Source: Levilactobacillus paucivorans
GTDB taxonomy: Bacteria; Bacillota; Bacilli; Lactobacillales; Lactobacillaceae
Length of the DNA stretch: 58,513 bases
Assembly (NCBI RefSeq): GCF_001437125.1
Contig: NZ_JQCA01000025.1
Location: 1-58,513 of the forward strand
Reading direction: 5' to 3'
How positions within the stretch are numbered: position 1 is the stretch's first letter; the number at the start of each line of letters is the position of its first letter. Under the pieces are notes generated by a model. The model was not told the origin of the DNA. It saw only the letters and a list, made by a program, of their open reading frames with translations, and made no database searches. Shown piece by piece: positions 1 through 6,770 of the stretch. Position numbers and translations under genes: made by a program.

Positions 1-212
1 TGAATAAAGAACTGGTCTAGTAGAGCAGGTGTTGCACTTCAATTTTAAATCGAGGGATTTAATTATTAATATAATAATCATTAATAATAATTAATTTTAA
101 AATGAAGGGCTGATGATGTCGTCAATGAGTTGATGGTTACCAAAAGGTACCTACTACCCAAAAAGTTATTTACCGTGTACAATGGGTAAAACTATTGAGG
201 AGGGTCCGCAGA

Positions 213-587
213 ATGAAGAAAACATATCATTTAGGAGTCGAGGCCACACTAGCTGTGATTAGCGGGAAATGGAAGCCCCAGTTACTATGCCACTTGAGCG
301 TTCAGCCACAGCGGACCTGTGATTTACGGCGGATGCTACCTGATATTTCGCAGAAGGTGTTGACGCAACAGCTTCGGGAACTAGAGGATGATGGCATTAT
401 TGATCGGCAGGTCTTGGGTGATCGGGCCCCATTCAAGGTGGTTTACAGTCTGACAGAGACGGGTCGGTCGTTGGGGAAGATTCTCCTCCAGATGTCCCTC
501 TGGGGTGAGCAGCGGGCCAATGAACTGCCAAACGTGGAGATTGAAAATGACCACGCGGGGTTCAACCATCTCTTAGAGACGCTCTAA
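213..587 (+). CDS. HxlR-family winged-helix transcriptional regulator
   Basis: About 124 residues, one HxlR winged-helix domain. The N-terminal stretch with GKWKPQLL, the recognition-helix region around SQKVLTQQLRELEDDGII, and the wing ending VVYSLTETG are typical of the family, which usually acts as a dimeric sensor of redox or reactive-aldehyde stress. The ATG at 213 is chosen because GAGGAGGG lies 9-16 bases upstream; a TTG at 195 would put that ribosome site inside the gene. Two cysteines (in LLCHL and RTCDL) could be redox sensors, but this is inference. The upstream 200 bases are AT-rich and contain GGTTACC/GGTACC repeats close to the promoter, possible self-operators. The target gene is probably outside the window. 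Confidence 0.9.
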   Translation: MKKTYHLGVEATLAVISGKWKPQLLCHLSVQPQRTCDLRRMLPDISQKVLTQQLRELEDDGIIDRQVLGDRAPFKVVYSLTETGRSLGKILLQMSLWGEQRANELPNVEIENDHAGFNHLLETL

Positions 588-610
588 GGCCAACGAAAGT
601 GGGGATACCC

Positions 611-871
611 ATGGAAACCAGAATTTCAGGGATGCAACGCACCCAACGGATGGTGACGTCACCGACACAGTGGCGTCTGTTGTTACGGTTAGCAACTGGC
701 CCAGCCACGAGTGATCAACTTCTTTTGCTGGGATCATGGCGTGAGTTGTGGCGATTGTGGCAACACCACCTGATAATGTTTCATGTGAAACATTGGCGCT
801 GGTGTCTGACGGCCGAAGGCGAAAGTTTACGACCGGTGTTACGGGCCATTCAGGCTTGTATTGCGGAATAG
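611..871 (+). CDS. Small winged-helix-like protein, function unknown
   Basis: 86 residues from ATG 611 (GTGGGGATACCC upstream gives a modest ribosome site; a GTG at 599 is possible). The pattern W..LL.L..GP.T..QL...W..L......W.LT..G..L.PVL.AI resembles a compact winged helix ending in the LT.EG strand common to MarR/HxlR/PadR proteins. It follows the HxlR gene by about 20 bases and is followed by a strong terminator, so the two probably form one transcript. The segment MFHVKH is encoded by a parS-like 16-mer, so part of the codon choice may be set by a DNA-binding site. No function can be assigned. Confidence 0.55.
   Translation: METRISGMQRTQRMVTSPTQWRLLLRLATGPATSDQLLLLGSWRELWRLWQHHLIMFHVKHWRWCLTAEGESLRPVLRAIQACIAE
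777..792. promoter_or_regulatory. parS-like centromere site (ParB/Spo0J binding)
   Basis: TGTTTCATGTGAAACA differs from the Firmicutes parS consensus TGTTTCACGTGAAACA at one central base. The symmetry extends outward to AATGTTTCA..TGAAACATT, 9-base arms around a 2-base centre. parS sites in this phylum often lie inside coding sequence in the origin-proximal part of the chromosome. Function is inferred from sequence match only. Confidence 0.5.
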
Positions 872-913
872 ACTTTTAAAATTGAAATGAAGAGTTTTAA
901 CTTTTATGTGCTT

Positions 914-959
914 AAAGAGGTCTTAGAAATCAGGAGCTGATGATTTCTAAGACCTCTTT
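914..959. terminator. Bidirectional intrinsic terminator
   Basis: A 19-bp perfect stem (914-932 with 941-959, arm core AGAGGTCTTAGAAATCA) around an 8-base loop, with T-runs on both sides. It lies between convergent genes and serves both. Confidence 0.9.
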
Positions 960-988
960 TTCAGTTACAGTTAGTCTGGATGTGCCAG

Positions 989-1354
989 TTAAGGGCGGAT
1001 TTTGACCTGCAAGAAACAGATTTGCTGGTTTTCATCGAAACGATAGGTGTCAAAGCCATGAAGCGCAAACAGCTGACCACTTTTCTTGCGACCGGCAACG
1101 GCCCATTCGGCGGTATAATTGGCAGCCGGACCGGTAATGACCTGACAAAGATGGCGTAAGTCTTGATTGTCTTTGAAAAAGTGGTCAAAGAAGGTGGCCA
1201 CCTTAGTTGGATTATCCGCGATAAACCCATTAGCCCCTTCAACGACGGCCTTGCTGGAAAAGAGGCCAACGATGTCACGGAGTGCCTGAGAGTCATGCGA
1301 TGCCAAGTCTGATAGCTCAAAATAGCGTTTGATTGTTGTCACATTTTGATCCAT
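989..1354 (-). CDS. SnoaL/NTF2-like domain protein
   Basis: 121 residues with the cone-shaped SnoaL/NTF2 pattern: N-terminal helix VTTIKRYFELSDL, a middle helix ATFFDHFFKDN, then alternating strands (YTAEWAVAGRKKSGQLFALHGFDTYRFDENQQICFLQVKI). Such proteins are small-molecule isomerases, hydrolases or binding proteins; no catalytic set can be read with confidence. The ATG at 1354 is preceded by GAAGGACTCGAC. It is a single-gene unit, ending at the bidirectional terminator. Confidence 0.8.
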   Translation of the reverse strand: MDQNVTTIKRYFELSDLASHDSQALRDIVGLFSSKAVVEGANGFIADNPTKVATFFDHFFKDNQDLRHLCQVITGPAANYTAEWAVAGRKKSGQLFALHGFDTYRFDENQQICFLQVKIRP

Positions 1355-1383
1355 GTCGAGTCCTTCTTTCCGTTAATTGTTTA

Positions 1384-1396
1384 GTTTAGCCTAAAC
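1384..1396. promoter_or_regulatory. Candidate operator upstream of the SnoaL-like gene
   Basis: GTTTAG-C-CTAAAC is a perfect 13-base dyad about 30 bases upstream of the start codon, in the expected promoter position. The cognate regulator is unknown. Confidence 0.35.
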
Positions 1397-1452
1397 GGTT
1401 AGGAAGTAAAGAAATCAAATGTGATTTGCTGTCAGTCGGTCATTAAGCTTAC

Positions 1453-2136
1453 TTATTCCGCCGTGGTTAGCTTTACCTGGCCGTTGCCGCTGCGAATGAT
1501 GAGCGGGTGTTGCCCAGCCTGATGGTAGGATTGGTGATTGCTAGCGACACGCTGGCCGTTGAGCTTGGCTTGTCCGGTCTTGACGGAAACCTGGAGGCCT
1601 TGGGTGATGAGATCGGTGAGCGTCGTGGCCCCATTGCGTTTGATGAGGGAGCCGCCTTGACGAACGGTCAAGTGGTCGGCGGTAGTTGTGCCATTCTGGT
1701 GGGTGATCTGGACCGTGTTAATGGTCAGCGCATGTAGCTTCAGTGTACCGTTAAGCTGGTTAATTTGTAGGCGATCCACCTGATCAGTTGGGAGGGTAAT
1801 CGTGATAGTTGGGGTGTGGCCAATCGCTAATTGGTGCTGATGAGCCAAGGGTTCGGTGATGCTGAGACGATCGGCTGTTGCTTCCACCTTGTATTGGGAT
1901 TTGGCAACTTGATTGAGAGTGATGGCCGGTGTAGAACCCGTCCGAATTGTCACTTGCGCCGTACGGACGGCCAGGTGTAATTGTCGGGGTTGGGTCGTCA
2001 GTGGTAGGGTTTGGTTGGTTAGCCGTTCGAGACGCCCGGTCGTTACGGTGAAGCGTCGCTGGCTGGCGGTGATCCCGATGATCCCAGCGATGAGGACAAG
2101 AATAATGATAGTGAGGATGAGGAAGAATTTTTTCAT
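1453..2136 (-). CDS. Membrane-anchored DUF4097-type beta-repeat protein
   Basis: About 227 residues. One N-terminal transmembrane helix (residues 2-25, KKFFLILTIIILVLIAGIIG) is followed by an extracytoplasmic beta-rich region with repeated short strands (LTINTVQITHQNGTTTADHLTVRQGG), the DUF4097 adhesin-like pattern. Start is the ATG at 2136 with AGGAG upstream; a longer reading from 2184 would cover the operator. It lies just downstream of the TetR gene on the same strand and carries its own copy of the TetR-type operator. DUF4097 proteins are often part of envelope-stress modules. A paralogue is at 48236. Confidence 0.8.
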   Translation of the reverse strand: MKKFFLILTIIILVLIAGIIGITASQRRFTVTTGRLERLTNQTLPLTTQPRQLHLAVRTAQVTIRTGSTPAITLNQVAKSQYKVEATADRLSITEPLAHQHQLAIGHTPTITITLPTDQVDRLQINQLNGTLKLHALTINTVQITHQNGTTTADHLTVRQGGSLIKRNGATTLTDLITQGLQVSVKTGQAKLNGQRVASNHQSYHQAGQHPLIIRSGNGQVKLTTAE

Positions 2137-2156
2137 GGTTGAAGACTCCTTTAATT

Positions 2157-2183
2157 TGAATGAACCTTTTAAAGATTCATTCA
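2157..2183. promoter_or_regulatory. TetR-type operator upstream of the DUF4097 gene
   Basis: A 27-base near-perfect dyad with arms TGAATGAA/TTCATTCA and a central CTTTTAAAG-like core; 24 of 27 positions are symmetric by eye. The same half-site occurs at 2801-2827 in front of the TetR gene. Confidence 0.65.
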
Positions 2184-2212
2184 TTTTTGATTTAAAAAAA
2201 TAACCGAAACGG

Positions 2213-2779
2213 CTATTTTAGGATAAACAAGAGAATGCTAGCGATGAGGTCGTTAAGCAGTTGATAGTAGCTGTCGGTTTGAATCTCACTCTGGTGGAAA
2301 TCGAGTACCGTGAGGGCATTGAAGAGACTGATGATGCGGTCCTGATCCAGGTCGTCCTTCAGCTTTCCCGTTTGCCGCCACTGGTCGATGAGTTTCATCA
2401 GAGTGGCGTAGACCAGGCTTTCTTCGACGGCGGACTGATTCGTCTGCGCGATAATATTGTTGAGCTTGGGGTTGGTGAACCACTCTTGGAGAATTTGATT
2501 ATCGGCCGAACAGGTGAAGATCTCCTGAACCACCGTTTTTACCACAGTAGCGGGGTCGCCAGTGAGGTCGACGCGTTTCAATATTTCTGCCTTGACCCGT
2601 TCATTTTCGGCGTTGTAGATGCGGACAAAGATATCGTCTTTGGACGCGTAGAAATTGTAGAAGGTCCCCACGGCCACATCGGCGTGCCGGGCGATCTGTG
2701 CAATGCTGGTATGCTTAAAACCTTGTTGCAAGAAGAGATCGTGAGCACTGTTGGCTAACCGTCGTTCTTTATCGTCCAT
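2213..2779 (-). CDS. TetR/AcrR-family transcriptional regulator
   Basis: 188 residues. The N-terminal helix-turn-helix (residues about 5-48: RRLANSAHDLFLQQGF, TSIAQIARHADVAVGTFYNF) is a textbook TetR domain; the helical C-terminal half is the ligand-binding dimerisation domain. AAGGAGCGA fits the ATG at 2779 better than the ATG at 2785, which is too close. Its promoter (TTGACA and TATAAT/TAATAT on the minus strand, about 2811-2836) is overlapped by an operator-like dyad, indicating autoregulation. The DUF4097 gene downstream is the likely second target. Confidence 0.92.
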   Translation of the reverse strand: MDDKERRLANSAHDLFLQQGFKHTSIAQIARHADVAVGTFYNFYASKDDIFVRIYNAENERVKAEILKRVDLTGDPATVVKTVVQEIFTCSADNQILQEWFTNPKLNNIIAQTNQSAVEESLVYATLMKLIDQWRQTGKLKDDLDQDRIISLFNALTVLDFHQSEIQTDSYYQLLNDLIASILLFILK

Positions 2780-2800
2780 CGTCATTCGCTCCTTTGATAA

Positions 2801-2827
2801 TGAATGAATATTATAACGATTCGTTTA
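2801..2827. promoter_or_regulatory. Promoter and autoregulatory TetR operator
   Basis: The half-site TGAATGAAT faces the imperfect half-site TAAACGAAT in a 27-base frame like that at 2157-2183. The minus-strand promoter (TTGACA at about 2831-2836 and TATAAT near 2811) runs through it, so bound repressor would block RNA polymerase. Confidence 0.55.
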
Positions 2828-2867
2828 TTTTGTCAAGCCATGACCTTTCGTGATGGTGACGGGCAAT

Positions 2868-2898
2868 GAAAAACCCGGTTGCTTACGGCAGCCGGGTT
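2868..2898 (-). terminator. Terminator of the MFS exporter gene
   Basis: Minus strand reads AACCCGGCTGC-CGTAA-GCAACCGGGTT followed by T's: an 11-bp stem directly after the MFS stop codon. Confidence 0.85.
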
Positions 2899-2902
2899 GT
2901 GA

Positions 2903-4153
2903 TTAATTCTGTTGTTTAAGCTTAATTTGAAGCCGTTGATCGTCGCTACGCACAGTGGGCATGAGTCCCATCATCACGCCACAGAACAGGGCACCGACAC
3001 CCCCGATGATGAAGAGTTTTTGGACGCCAATGCTATCGGCGAGGTGACCGGCAAAGATTAAACCGATCGGACCGGTGAGGCTCATGATTGAATTTAAAAC
3101 GCCGAGAACCCGGCCAAGTTCAGCGGGTGGGAAGGATTGTTGGATTATCGCCATCAGGAGGGTGTTAAAGAAGGGCCCCATGATGCCTGCCACTGCGTTG
3201 AGCGCCACGAACCAGATAAAGCCACGCTGGTTTCCAGGTAAAAATCCACCAGCACCGAACGCGATCCCGAGGACAATCGTGGACCAGATAATGGGTTTCA
3301 TGCGATCCTGCCAGTTACCGAAGAGTCCAATGATGGCACCACCGGCCAGCATGCCCCCTGAAAAGACGACTTCGATGAGCCCAGCCTGACCCACGGTGCC
3401 ATGGAAGTAGCCCATGGTCATCAGGGGATAGAGACTGGCAGCCGGCATAAAGAACAGGGTGAAGAAGGCACCGAGTAAGGTGATGGCCCACAGCCCACGG
3501 GTATTGCGGAGTTGGGTCAGACCAAATTTGGCATCGCTGAGAACGTGAACGGGGTCGTCGATGACGGGGTGTTCGGGAATCCGCACAGCCCAGAGAATGC
3601 TGATCCCAATGATCGCGCCGACCACATCCAACAGAATCAGATAATTAATGGGGATGAGGGCGAATAGGAAGGCTCCCAGGGCGGGGGCGATAATCATATT
3701 GGCCGATTGAACCATGCCCAGCTGACCGTTAAGCTTGGTCAACTGGTCCGCCGGAATCATGGTCGGCATGATGGCTTGAACGGTTGGCATCTGGAAGGTC
3801 TGGGCGACCGCCCGGACGAACAGGGAGACGAAGACTAACCACAGGGGGAAGTGACTCTGAACGGTCCCGGAGATGGAAAGAATAATGGCAAAAATGGCAG
3901 CGACGACGTCCGGTACAATCAATAGGAGTTTCTTATTGAGCCGATCGACGAAGGGGCCGACAAAGGGACTGAGAACCACCATGGGAATCATCCCCAACAA
4001 GGTGGCAAAACTAAGGACCGACGCCGATCCCGTCCGTTTGGTAAGGTACCAGATGATGGCGTATTGGACCACCATACTGGTGATACCAGAGAGAAACTGA
4101 CTGGTTAGAAACAGGTAGATGTTGCGCCGCCAATGCGGCAGTGTTTGGGTCAT
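2903..4153 (-). CDS. MFS transporter, drug/macrolide-efflux (MFS_3) type
   Basis: 416 residues with about 12 hydrophobic helices. The first half contains the MFS loop signature region VVLSPFVGPFVDRLNKKLLL (residues about 58-77) and a second PVDRL-like repeat in the other half (IGLFGNWQDRMKP). This resembles the MefA/EntS-like MFS_3 exporters. The start ATG follows GGGGGGTTATAT. It is transcribed alone; a PurBox-like CGAACATT lies about 20 bases upstream. Substrate unknown. Confidence 0.88.
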   Translation of the reverse strand: MTQTLPHWRRNIYLFLTSQFLSGITSMVVQYAIIWYLTKRTGSASVLSFATLLGMIPMVVLSPFVGPFVDRLNKKLLLIVPDVVAAIFAIILSISGTVQSHFPLWLVFVSLFVRAVAQTFQMPTVQAIMPTMIPADQLTKLNGQLGMVQSANMIIAPALGAFLFALIPINYLILLDVVGAIIGISILWAVRIPEHPVIDDPVHVLSDAKFGLTQLRNTRGLWAITLLGAFFTLFFMPAASLYPLMTMGYFHGTVGQAGLIEVVFSGGMLAGGAIIGLFGNWQDRMKPIIWSTIVLGIAFGAGGFLPGNQRGFIWFVALNAVAGIMGPFFNTLLMAIIQQSFPPAELGRVLGVLNSIMSLTGPIGLIFAGHLADSIGVQKLFIIGGVGALFCGVMMGLMPTVRSDDQRLQIKLKQQN

Positions 4154-4171
4154 ATATAACCCCCCTAATAA

Positions 4172-4179
4172 AATGTTCG
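4172..4179 (-). promoter_or_regulatory. PurBox-like site upstream of the MFS exporter
   Basis: The minus strand reads GACGAACATTTTATTA; the core CGAACATT matches the PurR box of Firmicutes and the ten bases GACGAACATT recur at 4896-4905. A single box without an obvious partner, so the call is weak. Confidence 0.3.
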
Positions 4180-4245
4180 TCGGATAATTTATATTAGCAT
4201 GCTAGTTAAGGGGGATCAAGATACAGTGGCTGTTTATTTGGCCGA

Positions 4246-4275
4246 CAAAAAAGACCAGGGAACGCGTCCCCGGTC
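4246..4275 (-). terminator. Terminator of the MerR gene
   Basis: Minus strand GACCGGGG-ACGCGTT-CCCTGGTC then TTTTTT, 8-bp stem, just after the MerR stop. Confidence 0.85.
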
Positions 4276-4291
4276 TAAATGCAATGACGGA

Positions 4292-4708
4292 TTATTTGCC
4301 AACCGCTTCTGTTCGCAGGTTGGATGGCACGAAACTATCGGGTTCATTGTTTTCAAGAATGCTGGCATAGTGGGCGACCTTGTAGTTGATGGTGTCCAGA
4401 TGTTTCTTCAAGTCGGCAATTTCGGCCAAGGTTTGTTCCTGTTGGGCGCACATCATGGCGTAGCGCTCGTTGATCGTGTCGTCGCCCTCTTGAATCAGAT
4501 CCTGATAGTGTTTGATGGCCTTCACGGACATCCCCGTCTCACGGAGGCAAACGATCATGCTCAACCATTCGAGGTCGGTGTCGTGGAAAATACGGTTGTT
4601 GTTGGCATCGCGTTGAACGAACGGTAACATCCCGTGATCGTTGTAGTAACGGATACTATAGGTCGAGATGCCGAGCTTTTCGGCAACTTCGTGGATGGTA
4701 TAAGTCAA
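4292..4708 (-). CDS. MerR-family transcriptional regulator
   Basis: 138 residues: N-terminal MerR helix-turn-helix and wing (YTIHEVAEKLGISTYSIRYYNDHGML, residues 3-28; RIFHDTDLEWL) followed by a long dimerisation coiled coil (residues about 75-110). The C-terminal tail lacks a metal-binding Cys cluster, so it belongs to the general MerR/AdhR-like branch rather than a metal sensor. Strong AGGAGG upstream. An inverted repeat ACCTTCGT..ACGAAGGT sits 24-44 bases upstream of the start, the likely autoregulatory operator. Confidence 0.9.
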   Translation of the reverse strand: MTYTIHEVAEKLGISTYSIRYYNDHGMLPFVQRDANNNRIFHDTDLEWLSMIVCLRETGMSVKAIKHYQDLIQEGDDTINERYAMMCAQQEQTLAEIADLKKHLDTINYKVAHYASILENNEPDSFVPSNLRTEAVGK

Positions 4709-4731
4709 GTTGAGATCCTCCTTAAACGCAG

Positions 4732-4752
4732 ACCTTCGTCTAACACGAAGGT
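4732..4752. promoter_or_regulatory. MerR operator (inverted repeat)
   Basis: ACCTTCGT-CTAAC-ACGAAGGT, an 8-bp perfect inverted repeat with a 5-base spacer, immediately upstream of the MerR gene. Confidence 0.5.
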
Positions 4753-4869
4753 AAGTAGTCCTAGCATACGGTAAAGTCCCCGTTGCCGCAAGGATTTGGC
4801 CCTGATTTTAGGAATGTTGTGGGGCCTGAACGAATTTGCGGTCAGAAGATTCGTCACATTAAACACATG

Positions 4870-4903
4870 CGAATTTAATAAGCAAAATTATACTGAATGT
4901 TCG
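4870..4903. promoter_or_regulatory. PurR box pair upstream of the nucleobase permease operon
   Basis: CGAATTTA at 4870-4877 on the plus strand and CGAACATT on the minus strand at 4896-4903 face each other across 18 bases, close to the spacing of paired PurBoxes in Firmicutes. The first half is degenerate. The placement in front of a nucleobase permease/phosphoribosyltransferase operon supports the call. Confidence 0.45.
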
Positions 4904-4998
4904 TCTAACGGGTAATAATCATGGACTATACCGGCGGCATCCCGTATGATGTTGATTGAAAGACGAATATCAAGATAATTGAAGTGGGGGATAAGTCT

Positions 4999-6075
4999 AT
5001 GCATTGGCTAGCCGATCTGTTAGCAGCCATCGGAGTTGTATTAAACGGCATTCCACAAGGGATCATGGCGATGTCGTTAGGGTTTGCTATTTTTCCAACA
5101 ATGTTTTCATTTCTATTTGCATCCGCGGTCAACGGGGCCTTTGGGGCCGTCGCACCGCTCTCGTTTCAAGCGGAGTCGCTGGCCTTAACCGGGAGTCTGG
5201 GGCGTGACTTACGTGAACGAACATCTATCATTCTTGGTGGGTCGATCGTGATGCTGCTGATCGGGGTGACGGGGACACTGACCAAGATCGTCGACGTCCT
5301 CGGTAACGGGATCATGGCGGGGATGATGGCCGGGGTGGGTCTGATGCTTGCCAAGATTGCCCTGGGCATGGCCAAGAAGGAACGACTTACGGGCTGGGTT
5401 TCCGTCGGACTAGCGGCGGCGACCTACCTGATTAGCAAGGACTTAGTGTGGACGATCGTGATTTCTGTGGTTGGGTCCAGCCTAGCCGCCGTCTTCATCG
5501 AACACTACCGCGTGGAATTACCGGAACACGTGACTGCGCGGCGCTTTGTCTTCACCAAGCCGACGGTGAATGTGCGGGTGGTTCGCGGGGCGTTGAGCCT
5601 GGCGTGTTTAAACGTTGGCGCCAACATCTCCTACGGGCTGATCACCGGACAGATGACGGGAATCAAACCCAATCCGGTAAACTTGAACCTCTTGACGATC
5701 ACTCAGTCCGTGGCAGATATGGGAACCAGTCTCTTAGGTGGGGCGCCGGTGGAAGCCATTATCTCGGCGACCGGGAGCGCTCCGGAACCAGTCGTGGCGG
5801 GAATCATGATGATGCTCATCATGGCCGCTATTCTGGCGCTGGGTTGGTTGCCCAAGCTGGGAAAGTACGTGCCAAGTGCCTCTATCGCGGGGTTCCTGTT
5901 CATCTTGGGAACCGTCGTGATCTTCCCCGTTAACGCCACCACTGCCTTACAAGGACCGACGGGAACCATCGCGGCCATTACACTGGTGATTACCGCAGTA
6001 GCCGATCCGTTCGCGGGTCTTTTGACGGGTGCCGTTTTGAAATTTATTTTGCCACTTCTGGGATTGGGGGTCTAA
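4999..6075 (+). CDS. NCS2-type nucleobase permease
   Basis: About 358 residues, strongly hydrophobic with some 11-12 membrane segments. The PLSFQAESLALTGS region, the NPVNLNLLTITQSVADMGTSLLGG segment and the GNGIMAGMMAGVGLML helix resemble the nucleobase-cation symporter 2/AzgA fold with its paired substrate-binding half-helices. It is shorter than the 430-480 residues usual for the family. ATG 4999 follows GGGGGAT; a GTG at 4984 is possible. The phosphoribosyltransferase gene starts three bases after the stop, so the pair should import a base and convert it to the nucleotide; the base (hypoxanthine, guanine, xanthine or adenine) is not readable. Confidence 0.8.
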   Translation: MHWLADLLAAIGVVLNGIPQGIMAMSLGFAIFPTMFSFLFASAVNGAFGAVAPLSFQAESLALTGSLGRDLRERTSIILGGSIVMLLIGVTGTLTKIVDVLGNGIMAGMMAGVGLMLAKIALGMAKKERLTGWVSVGLAAATYLISKDLVWTIVISVVGSSLAAVFIEHYRVELPEHVTARRFVFTKPTVNVRVVRGALSLACLNVGANISYGLITGQMTGIKPNPVNLNLLTITQSVADMGTSLLGGAPVEAIISATGSAPEPVVAGIMMMLIMAAILALGWLPKLGKYVPSASIAGFLFILGTVVIFPVNATTALQGPTGTIAAITLVITAVADPFAGLLTGAVLKFILPLLGLGV

Positions 6076-6078
6076 GTC

Positions 6079-6630
6079 ATGCAAAAATACTTTGAACTAC
6101 AGGTGGGGCCACTGACGCGGCAATTGCCGATCATGCCTATCAGCGATACACTAGCGATTGCCTCATTCGTGTTGCTGGGTGACGCCGAACTCACCGACTA
6201 TGCCGCAAGTGAACTGGCTAAACGGGTACCCACGGACTTCGATTACCTGGTAACCCTGGAGAGCAAGGGTATTCCGCTAGCTCAGGAACTCAGTCGTTGT
6301 ACCAATCACGCACAGTACGTGGTGCTGCGCAAGAGCGTCAAGGACTATATGCGTGCCCCACAAACGGTGCCGGTATCGGCGATCACGACCAGCGCGCCGC
6401 AACAACTGGTCCTCGACGGAACGGATGCCGATCGCTTGGTTGCCAAGAAGGTGGTCATCGTGGACGACGTGATCAGCAGTGGGGGGTCGCTTCAGGCCGC
6501 TAAGACGCTGATTGAACGCGCCGGGGCCACTGTTGTCAGCCAAGTTGCTATTCTGGCGGAGGGGGATGCGGTCGACCGGACCGACATTCACTATTTGGCA
6601 GAATTACCACTGTTTCCGATTACCGATTAA
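6079..6630 (+). CDS. Purine-type phosphoribosyltransferase (APRT/XPRT-like)
   Basis: 183 residues with the type I PRTase PRPP loop VVIVDDVISSGGSLQAA at residues about 125-141 and an N-terminal LVTLESKGIPLAQELSR segment as in adenine and xanthine phosphoribosyltransferases. It transfers the phosphoribosyl group of PRPP to a free base in the cytosol. It is coupled to the permease (three-base gap). Acceptor base not assignable from sequence. Confidence 0.85.
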   Translation: MQKYFELQVGPLTRQLPIMPISDTLAIASFVLLGDAELTDYAASELAKRVPTDFDYLVTLESKGIPLAQELSRCTNHAQYVVLRKSVKDYMRAPQTVPVSAITTSAPQQLVLDGTDADRLVAKKVVIVDDVISSGGSLQAAKTLIERAGATVVSQVAILAEGDAVDRTDIHYLAELPLFPITD

Positions 6631-6636
6631 ACCTAC

Positions 6637-6669
6637 AATCCCCCGACTTGATCGGCAAGTTGGGGGATT
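6637..6669 (+). terminator. Terminator of the permease/PRTase operon
   Basis: AATCCCCCGACTTG-ATCGG-CAAGTTGGGGGATT: long stem with one wobble, seven bases after the stop codon. Confidence 0.85.
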
Positions 6670-6680
6670 ATTATTAGCTT

Positions 6681-6713
6681 AAAAATGGGGCCGTGCACAG
6701 TCGCACGGTCCCA
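6681..6713 (-). terminator. Terminator of the oligopeptide-binding protein gene
   Basis: TGGGGCCGTGC-ACAGTC-GCACGGTCCCA (6686-6713), 11-bp stem; the minus strand continues into TTTTT. Confidence 0.8.
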
Positions 6714-6770
6714 TTATCTTTGAAGCTATTAAACAAGTTTCTTCTATATAAGTACAGTTACTATCTGGGC

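Noticed and set aside
5448-5933. 161-codon plus-strand open frame
   Set aside because: Shadow of the permease gene in another frame; the real frame has membrane helices and a coupled downstream gene.
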